DNA of 64,000 bases from Sphingomonas changnyeongensis (GTDB lineage: Bacteria; Pseudomonadota; Alphaproteobacteria; Sphingomonadales; Sphingomonadaceae). The notes under the pieces are model-generated. The model had not been told where the DNA came from. It saw nothing but the letters and a program-made list of their open reading frames with translations, and made no database searches. Each line of letters starts with the position of its first letter. Position 1 is the first letter of the stretch. Where the stretch lies: positions 310,001 to 374,000 of the forward strand of contig NZ_CP047895.1 in assembly GCF_009913435.1 (NCBI RefSeq), given 5' to 3'. Shown piece by piece: positions 7,956-16,799 of the stretch. The translations under genes and the position numbers were made by a program.

Positions 7956-9587
7956 TTAGTTCATCATCCACTGGCGCACGACCGAAGTCGCCTCGCCCGG
8001 GTTGGCGGCGACGGTGTCGCCGATGCGCTTGATCGCGGACATCTTGATCTTGCCGTCGACCTCGGCGAGCGCGATCTCCTGATCGAGCATCGCCCCGCGC
8101 GATTCCGCATTGTCGAGCGCAAGCTTGAGCGTTTCGGGATCGTTCGCGCCGGGCAGCGCGGCAGGGCTGCCATCGGCGGCGAGCAGGGTCGCATTCTCGC
8201 CCACCCCCATCGCCCCGCCCGCCGTCGCTTCGGCCAGCTTGGTCTGCCATTGCGGCCGCAACAGGCGCAGCGCGAACAGCCCGACCCCGGCGATGATCAG
8301 CAGCTTGAGCACCGAGAAAATCTGGTCGAGCGGCACATAGGACATGATGTCCAGCCCCTCGTCCGCGACATCGGCGGCGGCGAATTTCATGCTTTCAACC
8401 GCCACGCTGTCGCCGCGCTCGGCATCGAAGCCGACGGCATTTTCAACGAGCCGCTGCAGCCGCTGAAGCTGCTGGGCGGGCATGGCCTGCGCGCCCGGAT
8501 CGATCATCACCGCAACAGTCAGCCGGTTGATCTTGCCGGGGCTGCGCACCCGCACGGTGTTGGTGCGGCTGTTCTCATAGGTCACGTCTTCCGACGTCTC
8601 GGCGCGGGCGGCGCGGCGGCTGTCGCCACCCCCGGCAGCATCGGCAGCCTGGGTTTCGGGCAGCTGCGCGGCGACGGTTGCGGGCGGCGCGCCGCCATCG
8701 GTCTCGTTGCTCTGGTCGTTCGATTCAACCGTGACCTGGCGGGCGATCGCCTGCTTGTCGGGATCAACGGTGCTCGCCTCTTCGCGCGTCTGGTCGCGGT
8801 CGATGATCGCGGCGACCTCGGCCCGCACCTTGCCGGCGCCGACAATCGGTTCGAGCAGGCTTTCGATCTGCTGGCGCAGCTTCGCCTCGACCGCCTGCTG
8901 GCGCTCATCGGCATCGCCGGCGGACCCCGCCCCCGCCTCGCCCGCACGCGCCAGCAGCGCCCCGGTATGGTCGATGACCGACACGCTTTCGGGCGACAAT
9001 TCGGGCACGGAGGAGGAGACGAGATAGCGGATCGCCTGGATATTCTCGCCCGACAGCCGGCCTTGCGTCTTGACGGTCACCGCCGCTGTCGCGCGGCGCG
9101 GCTGGGTGGAAAACACGCTGCGGTCGGGCATGACGATATGGACGCGCGCCTGGGCGACATTCTGCAGGCTGCGGATCGACCGCGCCAGCTCGCCCTCGAT
9201 GGCGCGCGTCTCGTTGATCTTGGCGCGCGAGGACGAGACGCCGAACGGCTCCTCGGCGTCGAGCACCTCATAGCCGATCTTGCCGCCCAGCCGGTCCGAC
9301 GCCATCGTCATCCTGAGATCGGCCAGCCGGTCGACCGGGGCCATGATCGCGGTGCCGTCGGCGGACAGCTGGAAGGGCACATTTTCGGCCTTCAGCTTGT
9401 CGGCGATGGTCTGCGCGGCCGCCGGTTCCAGCTCTGTATAAAGATAGCCCATCGGACCCGCAGCGCCAGGCAGCGACATCCAGGCAAAGGCAACAAGCAG
9501 CGCCGTGGCGACAGCCCCCATCAGGGCGATCCGCCCGGCGCCGATCTTTGCGATAAACGAACGAAGAGATTCCAAGACCGGCCTCAT
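7956..9587 (-). CDS. fliF: Flagellar MS-ring protein FliF
   Basis: FliF builds the MS-ring in the inner membrane, the platform on which the rod, switch and export apparatus assemble. The 543-residue protein has an N-terminal membrane segment (about 18-40), YscJ/FliF ring-building motifs (GYLYTELEPAAAQTIADKL; PFGVSSSRAKINETRAIEGEL), a second transmembrane segment (about 445-470, LKLLIIAGVGLFALRLL) and the C-terminal FliG-binding tail ending SVVRQWMMN. It is the first gene of the fliF-fliN-flbD-flhA unit, with a CTATAAT element 30 bases upstream. Confidence 0.96.
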   Translation of the reverse strand: MRPVLESLRSFIAKIGAGRIALMGAVATALLVAFAWMSLPGAAGPMGYLYTELEPAAAQTIADKLKAENVPFQLSADGTAIMAPVDRLADLRMTMASDRLGGKIGYEVLDAEEPFGVSSSRAKINETRAIEGELARSIRSLQNVAQARVHIVMPDRSVFSTQPRRATAAVTVKTQGRLSGENIQAIRYLVSSSVPELSPESVSVIDHTGALLARAGEAGAGSAGDADERQQAVEAKLRQQIESLLEPIVGAGKVRAEVAAIIDRDQTREEASTVDPDKQAIARQVTVESNDQSNETDGGAPPATVAAQLPETQAADAAGGGDSRRAARAETSEDVTYENSRTNTVRVRSPGKINRLTVAVMIDPGAQAMPAQQLQRLQRLVENAVGFDAERGDSVAVESMKFAAADVADEGLDIMSYVPLDQIFSVLKLLIIAGVGLFALRLLRPQWQTKLAEATAGGAMGVGENATLLAADGSPAALPGANDPETLKLALDNAESRGAMLDQEIALAEVDGKIKMSAIKRIGDTVAANPGEATSVVRQWMMN

Positions 9588-9616
9588 TCCCGCGGGCGGT
9601 GGCGCCCTACCGGCTC

Positions 9617-9623
9617 ATTATAG
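9617..9623 (-). promoter_or_regulatory. CTATAAT element upstream of fliF
   Basis: Minus-strand CTATAAT lies 30 bases before the fliF start. Upstream of it on the same strand is an AAAAAACTGCC block, which resembles AAAAAACGGCC before the flgI element, at nearly the same spacing (about 21-22 bases to the T of TATAA). This suggests a two-part promoter. Confidence 0.5.
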
Positions 9624-9711
9624 AACGCGGCCCGGCAGTTTTTTCCCGAAGGCGGCAGTTTTTGCCGGGGCGGGCGCAACCGCTGCACATGGCCGGGCGC
9701 AGACAGGCAAA

Positions 9712-9741
9712 CGGCCCCGGCCCGTATCCGGGCCGGGGCCG
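9712..9741 (-). terminator. Hairpin terminator after fliG-fliH
   Basis: CGGCCCCGGCCCG (9712-9724) pairs perfectly with CGGGCCGGGGCCG (9729-9741) across a 4-base loop. On the minus strand it is followed by TTTGCCTGTC, a short T stretch. It separates the fliG-fliH transcript from fliF. The same tail follows the hairpin after flgN. Confidence 0.7.
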
Positions 9742-9774
9742 CATCGCCCGATGCAACGGCATGTCGTCGGCCGG

Positions 9775-10425
9775 TCAGTCGCCCGGGAACAGCGCCGCCA
9801 TTTCCTGCGCCACGGCGGCACGGCGCGCTTCTGCGTCCAGCGCCAGCCCGCCCTGATCCCAGAGCAATTGCGCATCGCCAAGGCCGAGGCCGGCATCGCC
9901 GACGACGGTCAGGTTCAGGCGGCGGCGGTCGGCGCTCTGGCGCGCGGCGACCAGCGCCTCGACATCGGCGACCAGATCGGGATGGACGCGGATCTGCACC
10001 GGCTGGCCGCGCCGCACCTGGCGCAGCACCCGGCCGATCGCGTCGTCGATCGCCGCGGTCGGGGCATCGGCAAGCGCGCGCGCCGCCAGATAATCGGCAG
10101 CGGCAAGCGCGATCGCCCCGCCCTCGCGCGCCAGCCTTTCCTCGGCAGCGTCGAGGCGTTCGTCCATCGCCTCGAACCCGGCCTGGAGCGCATCGACCGC
10201 GGCGAGCAGTGCCGCCTCGCGCTCGGCGCGCACCTGATCGACCGCCTGCTGGAACGCCTCGGCCCGGGCGCGCGCGGTTTCGGATTCGATTTCGCGCTTG
10301 AGCCGCAGCACCTCGAGCTCGAGATGCTCGATCTCCAGCCTGAGCGCCTCGGGGCTGCGTTCGGCCTCCGCCGTCGGAACGGCGAACACCCGGTCAAAGG
10401 CAAATGGCTTGACGTGCATCGACAT
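9775..10425 (-). CDS. fliH: Flagellar export apparatus regulator FliH
   Basis: FliH binds and restrains the export ATPase FliI and links it to the C-ring. The 216-residue protein has a short conserved N-terminus, a long acidic/Ala-rich coiled coil (about 25-110, heptad-like LEIEHLELEVLRLKREIE) and a C-terminal domain with the type III stator-like pattern VQIRVHPDLVADVEALV followed by LNLTVVGDAGLGLGDAQL. It begins 18 bases after fliG stops. Its partner gene fliI is not in the window. Confidence 0.9.
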   Translation of the reverse strand: MSMHVKPFAFDRVFAVPTAEAERSPEALRLEIEHLELEVLRLKREIESETARARAEAFQQAVDQVRAEREAALLAAVDALQAGFEAMDERLDAAEERLAREGGAIALAAADYLAARALADAPTAAIDDAIGRVLRQVRRGQPVQIRVHPDLVADVEALVAARQSADRRRLNLTVVGDAGLGLGDAQLLWDQGGLALDAEARRAAVAQEMAALFPGD

Positions 10426-10443
10426 GGCTGGTGCCTTCCCGGA

Positions 10444-11478
10444 TCAGATGATGACCGCGTCGTCGCTCTTGGGATCGACGAGCACGATCTCGCCCTTGGC
10501 GGCAAGCGTCTTGGCGAGGCGGACGAGCTGGCTCTGCGCCTCTTCGCAATCGCGCGCGCGCACCGGCCCCATATTGGCCATGTCGTCGCGTAGCATCCCG
10601 GCCGCACGCTCGGTCATGCCGCCAAAGAACACGCGCCGCGCCTCTTCCGGCGCGCCCTTGAGCGCGAGCGCCATCGTCTTCTTGTCGGCATTCTTGACCA
10701 CGGCTGCAATCGCTTCGGGCAGCAGCGCGGTCAGATCCTCGAAGGTGAACATCAGCGCGCGGATCCGCTCGGCGGATTCGGGCGCGCGCTCCTCGAGCGC
10801 GTTCAGCATCGCTTCCTCGGTCGCGCGGTCCATCGCGTTGAACATGTCGGCCATGCTCTCATGCGGGTCGCGGCGCTGGGTGCGCGACAGGTTGCTCATG
10901 AACTCGGTCTTGAGGGTCGACTCGACCTCCTGCAGCACGTCCTTCTGCACGGTGTCCATGCGCAGCATGCGGGTGACGACATCGACGCCGAAATCGCGCG
11001 GCAGCTCGGCGAGCACGCGCGCGGCATGGTCGGGCTTCAGCTTCGACAGGATGACGGCGACGGTCTGCGGATATTCATTCTTCAGATAGCCGGCGAGCAC
11101 GCTTTCGCCGACATTGGACAGCTTGTCCCACATGGTGCGCCCGGAGGGACCGCGAATGTCCTCCATGATCTCGCGCACCTTGTCGGGCGGCATGATCCCG
11201 GCCAGCAGCCGCTCGGTCGTCTCGTGCGAGCCGTGGAGCGACGCCATGCTCGACACTTCGGCCGAAAACTGGACCAGCAGATATTCGACGACCGCCGAGG
11301 GCAGCCGGCCGAGCTGCGACATCGCCGAGGACAGTTCCTTCACTTCCTCGACCGACAGGCTTTCCCAGATCGGGGCGCCATGTTCCTTGCCCAGCACCAG
11401 CAGCAGCGCCGCGGCGCGCTGCGGACCGCTATATTTCTTGAGCTCGGGCGGCTCGGCGACCGGAAGCGTGACAGCCAT
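10444..11478 (-). CDS. fliG: Flagellar motor switch protein FliG
   Basis: FliG is the rotor protein that interacts with MotA to generate torque and with FliF and FliM to hold the switch. The 344-residue length fits the family. The N-domain begins with KYSGPQRAAALLLVLGKEHG, the middle domain has YPQTVAVILSKLKPDHAARVLAELP, and the C-domain carries the torque helix region MFTFEDLTALLPEAI...NADKKTMALALKGA (about 247-280). It heads the fliG-fliH unit, divergent from the flaEY-flgB unit, with a palindromic CTATTATAG in the shared gap. Confidence 0.96.
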   Translation of the reverse strand: MAVTLPVAEPPELKKYSGPQRAAALLLVLGKEHGAPIWESLSVEEVKELSSAMSQLGRLPSAVVEYLLVQFSAEVSSMASLHGSHETTERLLAGIMPPDKVREIMEDIRGPSGRTMWDKLSNVGESVLAGYLKNEYPQTVAVILSKLKPDHAARVLAELPRDFGVDVVTRMLRMDTVQKDVLQEVESTLKTEFMSNLSRTQRRDPHESMADMFNAMDRATEEAMLNALEERAPESAERIRALMFTFEDLTALLPEAIAAVVKNADKKTMALALKGAPEEARRVFFGGMTERAAGMLRDDMANMGPVRARDCEEAQSQLVRLAKTLAAKGEIVLVDPKSDDAVII

Positions 11479-11533
11479 TAAAAATCCCCAGAGAAATGAT
11501 GGTTAACCGCACCGGCGGCGTTCCACTCAATCT

Positions 11534-11540
11534 ATTATAG
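11534..11540 (-). promoter_or_regulatory. CTATAAT element between fliG and flaEY
   Basis: Minus-strand CTATAAT, part of the palindrome CTATTATAG (11532-11540), lies in the 90-base gap between divergent fliG and the flaEY-like gene. Because it reads nearly alike on both strands it could serve both directions. Confidence 0.45.
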
Positions 11541-11568
11541 AGGAGCAACAACGAACGTTCGGCGCACT

Positions 11569-14296
11569 ATGACGATCAATTTCAATCAGGGCGTGATCGG
11601 CCTGTCCCTGCTTTCGGGGACAAATCTTGGCGGTCTTGCAACGCCTTCGGCGGATATTGAGACGCGCGCGGCACGCATCGCCAAGGCGCAGTTCACGCTG
11701 AAGCCGGTCACCCCGCCATGGAGCCAGCCCGAAACCACCGCGCCGCTGTCGGTGCAGGTGGCGGCCATCCGCAGCATGTCGACGATCATCGACAGCGTGC
11801 GCCAGATCGGCCCCACCCTGCCGCCCGATGTGCAGACGGCGTTCACCACCTACAAGGCACTGGACCGGCTGCGCGTGCTTGCCCAGACGGCGATGCGCCA
11901 GACCAGTTCGGTCGCCGAGCGCACGTCGCTGCAGACGACCTTCGCGCGCGGGATCGCCGATCTGCAGGCGTTCCTTGCCAGCGCCCCCGGCGACAAGCTG
12001 TCGATCGCCTTTGGCCAGCCGGCACGCCGCGCCGAAAGCGTGGAAGTGGCCGCCCCGCCTCGACCCAGGTCAATGGCGAGGCGGTGGTCAAGGACCGCGC
12101 CGCGGCCCTGCCCGGCCTTGGCGGCAATGAGCGCTTTTCGATCACGCTCAACCGCGGCAGCAGCGCCACCACCGACACGGTCACCGTCGATCTGGCCGAT
12201 ACGCCGCAGCCGCCGACGCTCGACAGCATCGCGCAAGCGTTTTCGGCCGCCATCGCCGCCATTCCGCAGCGCGACTCCAATGGCGATGTCGTGAATGACG
12301 CGGATGGCAACCCGCTTCCGCGCTGGCCGATCAGCTTCAAGCCGGTGAAGACCGCCGATGGCTGGGGTCTGCAGATGAACGGCACCGGCATCGACCGGGT
12401 GACGATCAACCAGGTGGGCGCGGGCGACTCGCTGATGGTCGCCGCCGGCCAGACGCCGCTCGATTCGCCGACCGCGACCAGCATCATGCGGTTCGACGAC
12501 CCGACCGGGGCGATCGAACGCAACACGCTGGCCAGCTACAGCGCGATCGACCCGGCCGCGACCGCCCGCGCGCAGCTGAGCCCGCCGCCCAAGCCGCTGC
12601 TGCCCGACCAGCAGCCCGAACCCGTCCAGGTGATGGCCCCCACCCGCACCCGCGCGGTCGCGACCGACGCCCAGGGCTTTACCTATATGGTCGGCACCAC
12701 CGCCGGCGATCTGGGTGCCAACCGGTCGGACGGCGGCGACGATCTGTTCCTGACCAAGATGGACAGCGACGGCAAGGTCATCTGGCAGCGCACGCTGGGC
12801 GCGGGCGGGACTGCCGAAGGTGCGGCGATCAGCATCGCCGCCGACGGCGATATCGTCGTCGCCGGCACGGTCAGCGGTGCGTTCGACGGCGCGACAAGCG
12901 ACGGCGACATGCTGGTCGCCCGGTTCAGCGCCGCCGGTGACGAAGAGTTCACGACCGTCGTGCGCTCGATCGGCGCAGACAGCGCCAATGCAGTCGCGGT
13001 CGGCAATGACGGCAGCATCTTTGTCGGCGGCCGCGCCGCCAGCGGCACCGGCGACGCTTTTCTGGCGCGGCTCGATGCAACCGGGCGGCTGGCAGAGCGC
13101 CGGACGATCAACAGCGGCAGCAGCGACACGGTGCGCGCGCTCCGCGTCGACAGCGACGGATCGCTGGTCGCGCTGACATCGGAAGGCGGCAATGCCGTTG
13201 TCCGCCGGATGAGCGGCACCGCGCTGTCGACCGATCTGGGTGAAATCAGCCTCGGACAGGCCGATGCCCGCGCGCTCGCGATCGGCCGCGACGGCACCAT
13301 CGCCGTGGCCGGCGCGACCTCGACCGCCATCACCGGTGACGAGGTCAACACGCTGAGCGGCGCGCGCGACGGTTTTGTCACCCGCCTCAATCCCGGCCTG
13401 TCCAACGCCTCGACCAGCTATATCGGCACTGGCGGCGACGATCAGATCGACAGCCTGGCCTTCATGGGCGGCACGCTTTATGTCGGCGGCCGCACGACCG
13501 GGGATCTGGGCGGCACCCGTGCCGGGCCGGTCGACGGCTTTGTCGCGCGCGTGAACAGCGGCACCGGCACGGTTGAAAACATCAATCAATGGGGCCGGGC
13601 CGGTGTGCGCACCGAAGCGGTGCAGGTGGCCGCCGCCCCGGGCGCGGACACGGCGATCGGCGCGTTCGGCTTCCGCCGCGGCACGATCAACCCGGAGGAT
13701 TCGACCAGGCTGGTCGCGCAGACGAGCCTCAGGCCCGGCGACGAATTCTCGTTCCGCGTCAATGGCGGCGCGGTGCGGCGCATCACCATCGCGGCAAACG
13801 ACACGCTGACCAGCCTGGCCGACCGGATCCGGCTGGCCGCCAGCCGCGAGGTCACGATCTCGACCCCGCGTCAGGGCGACGGCAATGTGCTGCGCATCGA
13901 GGCGCGCGCCGGCAACAGCATCGAGCTGATCGCCGGCCGCGAAGGCCGCGACGCGTTGCAGAAGCTGGGCATGGCACCGGCGCGGCTGGTCGCATCGGCC
14001 CCGATCCCCGACAATGCGCCGCGCGTGCGGCCGGGGGCAATTACGGGCTGGACCTGTCGGCCGCGCTCGACATTTCGACCGCCGACGGGGCCAAGCTGGC
14101 GCTTGGCCGCGTTGAATCGGCGCTCTCGACCTCGCAGAGCGCCTTCCGCTCGCTGTTCTGGGACAAGAACAAGGAAGCGATCGTCAACGACAGCGGCAAG
14201 ACCGGGCGGGTGTCGCCCTATCTCGCCGCCCAGGCCAGCCGCTATCAGGATGCGCTCCGGCGTCTGGGCGGCGGCTCCACCTTCACCGGATTCTGA
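11569..14296 (+). pseudogene. flaEY: FlaEY-like flagellar regulatory protein, interrupted by two frameshifts
   Basis: Read through two single-base deletions this is one gene of about 909 codons. Frame 1 (11569 to about 12056) holds a helical N-terminus (GLSLLSGTNLGG... AIRSMSTIIDSVRQ). Frame 2 (to about 14035) holds a long repeat region of propeller-type units such as GDDLFLTKMDSDGKVIWQRT and ARDGFVTRLNPG, resembling SBBP repeats. Frame 3 (to 14296) ends FRSLFWDKNKEAIVND...GSTFTGF. The layout fits the FlaEY family known in Caulobacter. The breaks are at a C4 run (12053-12056) and a G5 run (14033-14037). One added base at each restores AAPASTQV and RPGGNYGLD. I think the gene is intact in the organism. 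flgB follows 4 bases later. Confidence 0.7.
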
Positions 14297-14300
14297 CCCA

Positions 14301-14723
14301 ATGGCGCAGCCCCCCGCTCTGATCAAAGGCATCACCCAGTCGATGCGCCATCTGGCCGATCGCCAGCGGGTGATTTCGGAAAACATCGCCAACAGCGAGA
14401 CGCCCGGCTACAAGGCGCGCGACGTGCGCACGCCCGATTTCGGCGCGATGCTCAACATCCGTTCAGGCCGCGCGGCAGTTGCCCGGCCGACCGTCGCGAT
14501 CACCAGCAGCATGGCCGCGCTTGGCGCACGCGGGCCGAGCATCGGCGGCAATGTGATCCGCGACACCGACATCAGCGAGACCAAGCCCGATGGCAACAAT
14601 GTCACGCTCGAAGACCAGCTGCTGCGCATGGGCCAGGTGCAGGCCGATTTCACGGCGATGACCAGCCTCTACCGCAAGCAGATGGGCCTGATCAAAAGCG
14701 CGATCGGCCGCAACGGCAACTGA
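14301..14723 (+). CDS. flgB: Flagellar proximal rod protein FlgB
   Basis: FlgB is a proximal rod subunit that joins the MS-ring/FliE adaptor to the distal rod. The 140-residue protein has the rod N-terminal motif RQRVISENIANSETPGYKARDV and a C-terminal helix QLLRMGQVQADFTAMTSLYRKQMGL, the coiled-coil ends of axial proteins. The ATG at 14301 is 4 bases after the flaEY stop, so the two are co-transcribed. Unusually it is separated from flgC, which is about 5 kb away on the other strand. Confidence 0.94.
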   Translation: MAQPPALIKGITQSMRHLADRQRVISENIANSETPGYKARDVRTPDFGAMLNIRSGRAAVARPTVAITSSMAALGARGPSIGGNVIRDTDISETKPDGNNVTLEDQLLRMGQVQADFTAMTSLYRKQMGLIKSAIGRNGN

Positions 14724-14750
14724 CGATCGTCAGACCCCCGTCATGACCAG

Positions 14751-14775
14751 AACGCCCCGGCCCCGCCGGGGCGTT
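14751..14775 (+). terminator. Hairpin terminator after flaEY-flgB
   Basis: AACGCCCCGG (14751-14760) pairs with CCGGGGCGTT (14766-14775) around a 5-base loop, followed by TTGCGTTTGC. It lies between the convergent flgB and flgN transcripts. Confidence 0.65.
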
Positions 14776-14837
14776 TGCGTTTGCGGGCATCGGCCCGCCG
14801 GCATGGCAGCGGCGGGCCGATCGCCGGACAGGCAAAC

Positions 14838-14863
14838 GCCCCCGGCCGCATCCGGCCGGGGGC
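14838..14863 (-). terminator. Hairpin terminator after flgI-flgJ-flgN
   Basis: GCCCCCGGCCG (14838-14848) pairs with CGGCCGGGGGC (14853-14863) over a CATC loop. On the minus strand the stem is followed by GTTTGCCTGTC, the same tail as after fliG-fliH. Confidence 0.65.
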
Positions 14864-14897
14864 GCAACAGTCTGGCGGGCGGCAAGCGCGCGCGACG

Positions 14898-15320
14898 TTA
14901 CAGGCTGGTGTTGACCGAGATCGGCGTCGCCTGATCCATTTCGAACAGCCCGCCGGCCGCGCCATAGGTCTGGCGGCGGGTGCCCGACAGGCGCTTTGCC
15001 TCTTCGGCAATCGCATCCATGATGTCGCGCGACAGGTCGATCTGGCGCGACAGCATCCGGGCATTGTCGGCGGCGACATCCTGCAGCTCGTCCAGCGCCT
15101 CGATCAGCACCGCACGCGGCTCGGGAGCCATGGTCTCGCGCCAGTCCGGCTGTTCGCGGGCAAGGGCCGCCATCTGCGTCTCGAGCGTTGCCGTCAGCTT
15201 CAGCTTGGCGGCTGCGACCGGCTCGATGTCGCGGCTGCGCCCGGCGGTGGCGAGCAGCCCCGTCTCCTCGCGCATCAGCGCATTGAGCGACTGGATGGTC
15301 TCGATCATGTCATCGATCAT
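14898..15320 (-). CDS. flgN: FlgN-like flagellar export chaperone
   Basis: FlgN-type chaperones bind hook-filament junction proteins FlgK and FlgL in the cytoplasm before export. The 140-residue protein is almost wholly helical, opening MIDDMIETIQSLNALMREET and ending with a low-order tail. The FlgN family is weakly conserved, so the call rests on helical pattern, length and position as the last gene after flgI and flgJ. The start is set at the ATG whose bases overlap the flgJ stop by 4, a coupling typical of this operon. An upstream in-frame extension would run through flgJ and is rejected. Confidence 0.75.
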   Translation of the reverse strand: MIDDMIETIQSLNALMREETGLLATAGRSRDIEPVAAAKLKLTATLETQMAALAREQPDWRETMAPEPRAVLIEALDELQDVAADNARMLSRQIDLSRDIMDAIAEEAKRLSGTRRQTYGAAGGLFEMDQATPISVNTSL

Positions 15321-15625
15321 TTTGTCTGTCCCTGAAGGCGGATGATCTGGTCCATCACCGCGGGCGCAAGGCCAAGCCCGCCGCGGCGTGAAATCTCGTT
15401 GCCCAGCTGTTCGGCCAGGATGCCGCGGAACATTTCCTCGCCATGCCCGCCGCTGAACTGGTCGCCGACTTCGACGCTTTCCATCATCAGCTTGGTCATC
15501 TGGCCGATGAACACCGCCTCGAACTCGCGCGCGGTCTTGGCGGCGCGGGCGCGGCCGGGGTCTTCGGTGACAGCGGGCGCGGGGGCCGTTGCCGGCTGGG
15601 CAGGCAGGGGCGGAATGCCGGACAT
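15317..15625 (-). CDS. flgJ: Rod-binding protein, FlgJ N-terminal domain only
   Basis: The 102-residue protein matches the rod-binding (rod-capping) half of FlgJ: AREFEAVFIGQMTKLMMESV followed by GGHGEEMFRGILAEQLGNEIS. The muramidase domain found in enterobacterial FlgJ is absent, which is the usual arrangement in alphaproteobacteria, where a separate peptidoglycan hydrolase is used. A Pro/Ala-rich N-terminus of about 30 residues precedes it. It abuts flgI (shared base region at 15625) and overlaps flgN by 4 bases. Confidence 0.92.
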   Translation of the reverse strand: MSGIPPLPAQPATAPAPAVTEDPGRARAAKTAREFEAVFIGQMTKLMMESVEVGDQFSGGHGEEMFRGILAEQLGNEISRRGGLGLAPAVMDQIIRLQGQTK

Positions 15626-16719
15626 TATTGCACCTCGATCTCGGCCTGCAGCGCACCTGCGCTCTTGACCGCCTGAAGGATGGTGATCAGGTCGCGCGGG
15701 CTGACGCCCAGCGCATTGAGCCCGCCGACCAGCTGGCGCAGCGACGTGCCCTCGACCATGCCGAGCGAGCGGTTGGCGCCGTCATCGACCTCGATCGAGG
15801 TGCGCGGCAGCACCACCGTCTGGCCGTCGGACAGCGGCTCGGGCTGGGACGCGACCGGCGCTTCGGACACGCTGATCGTCAGCCCGCCCTGGGCGATGGC
15901 GACCGGGCTGACCTTGACATCGGCGGTCATGACGACGGTGCCCGCCGCCTCGTTGATGACGATCCGCGCCGGCTGGTCGACCGCGACCTCGAGATTTTCG
16001 ACCTGGGCGTAAAGGTCAATCAGCGGCGTGCGCTCATCGGGCGCGCGCAGTTCGACCGTGGCCGGATCGAGCACCGCCGCCGCGCCCGGAAAACGCCGGC
16101 CGATGGCGGCGGCGACGCGCTGGGCGGTGGTGAAATCGGGATTGTGGAGCGCAAGCTTGAGGCTGGTGGCGGAGCGCAGCGCATAGGGCACTTCGCGTTC
16201 GACGATCGCACCGCCGGCGATGCGCGCCGACGTCAGCACGCCGCGATTGACCTGTGCCGCCGCACCCTGGGCGCGAAAGCCGGATACCGCGACCGGACCC
16301 TGGGCCACCGCATAGACCTCGCCGTCCAGCCCCTTGAGCACCGAGGCGATCAGCGTCCCGCCCTGCAGGCTGGTCGCATCGCCCATCGCCGAGACCTGGA
16401 CATCGATGGTCGATCCGGCGCGGGCAAAGGGCGGCAGCGTCGCCGTCACCGACACGGCGGCGACGTTCAGGATGCGCAGCTGGGTGCCGCGGATATTGAC
16501 CCCCATGCGCTCGAGCATCGCCTGCACCGATTCCTCGGTGAACGGCGTGTTGAGCACGCGGTCGCCGGTGCCCGCCAGCCCGACCACCAGGCCATAGCCG
16601 ACCAGCTGGTTGGACCGGACATTTTCGACGGTGACGATATCCTTGATCCGCGGGGCCGCATCGGCGCGCGTCTGCGGCCAGAGGGCGGCGATCAGGACCA
16701 GCAGGGGAAGAAGACGCAT
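15625..16719 (-). CDS. flgI: Flagellar P-ring protein FlgI
   Basis: FlgI forms the periplasmic P-ring around the rod at the peptidoglycan. The start at 16719 gives a 364-residue protein with a clear signal peptide (MRLLPLLVLIAALWPQTRADA, cleaved near residue 21) and the family opening RIKDIVTVENVRSNQLVGYG. Later motifs include the MGDATSLQGGTLI block and the C-terminal ALGVSPRDLITILQAVKSAGAL. An upstream in-frame start would add a charged segment before the signal peptide and is rejected. It is divergent from fliX. Confidence 0.96.
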   Translation of the reverse strand: MRLLPLLVLIAALWPQTRADAAPRIKDIVTVENVRSNQLVGYGLVVGLAGTGDRVLNTPFTEESVQAMLERMGVNIRGTQLRILNVAAVSVTATLPPFARAGSTIDVQVSAMGDATSLQGGTLIASVLKGLDGEVYAVAQGPVAVSGFRAQGAAAQVNRGVLTSARIAGGAIVEREVPYALRSATSLKLALHNPDFTTAQRVAAAIGRRFPGAAAVLDPATVELRAPDERTPLIDLYAQVENLEVAVDQPARIVINEAAGTVVMTADVKVSPVAIAQGGLTISVSEAPVASQPEPLSDGQTVVLPRTSIEVDDGANRSLGMVEGTSLRQLVGGLNALGVSPRDLITILQAVKSAGALQAEIEVQ

Positions 16720-16756
16720 AATGTTCCGTCGAAAAGGGTAAACGGCACTCTTTTCT

Positions 16757-16763
16757 CTTATAG
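16757..16763 (-). promoter_or_regulatory. CTATAAG element upstream of flgI
   Basis: Minus-strand CTATAAG lies 38 bases before the flgI start, with AAAAAACGGCC upstream at nearly the same spacing as before fliF. It sits in the gap between divergent flgI and fliX. Confidence 0.5.
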
Positions 16764-16799
16764 AAGAAGAAAGGCCGTTTTTTCGGTCAGGAGGCAAAA

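Noticed and set aside
9588..9774. Sigma-54 promoter before fliF
   Set aside because: I looked for a GG-N10-GC pattern of the TGGCAC...TTGC type before the main flagellar units and saw no convincing one. A position-weight-matrix scan would be needed to exclude it.
11850..13589. A 579-codon minus-strand open frame opposite the flaEY-like gene
   Set aside because: Composition is unnatural, and the plus strand encodes regular repeat units.
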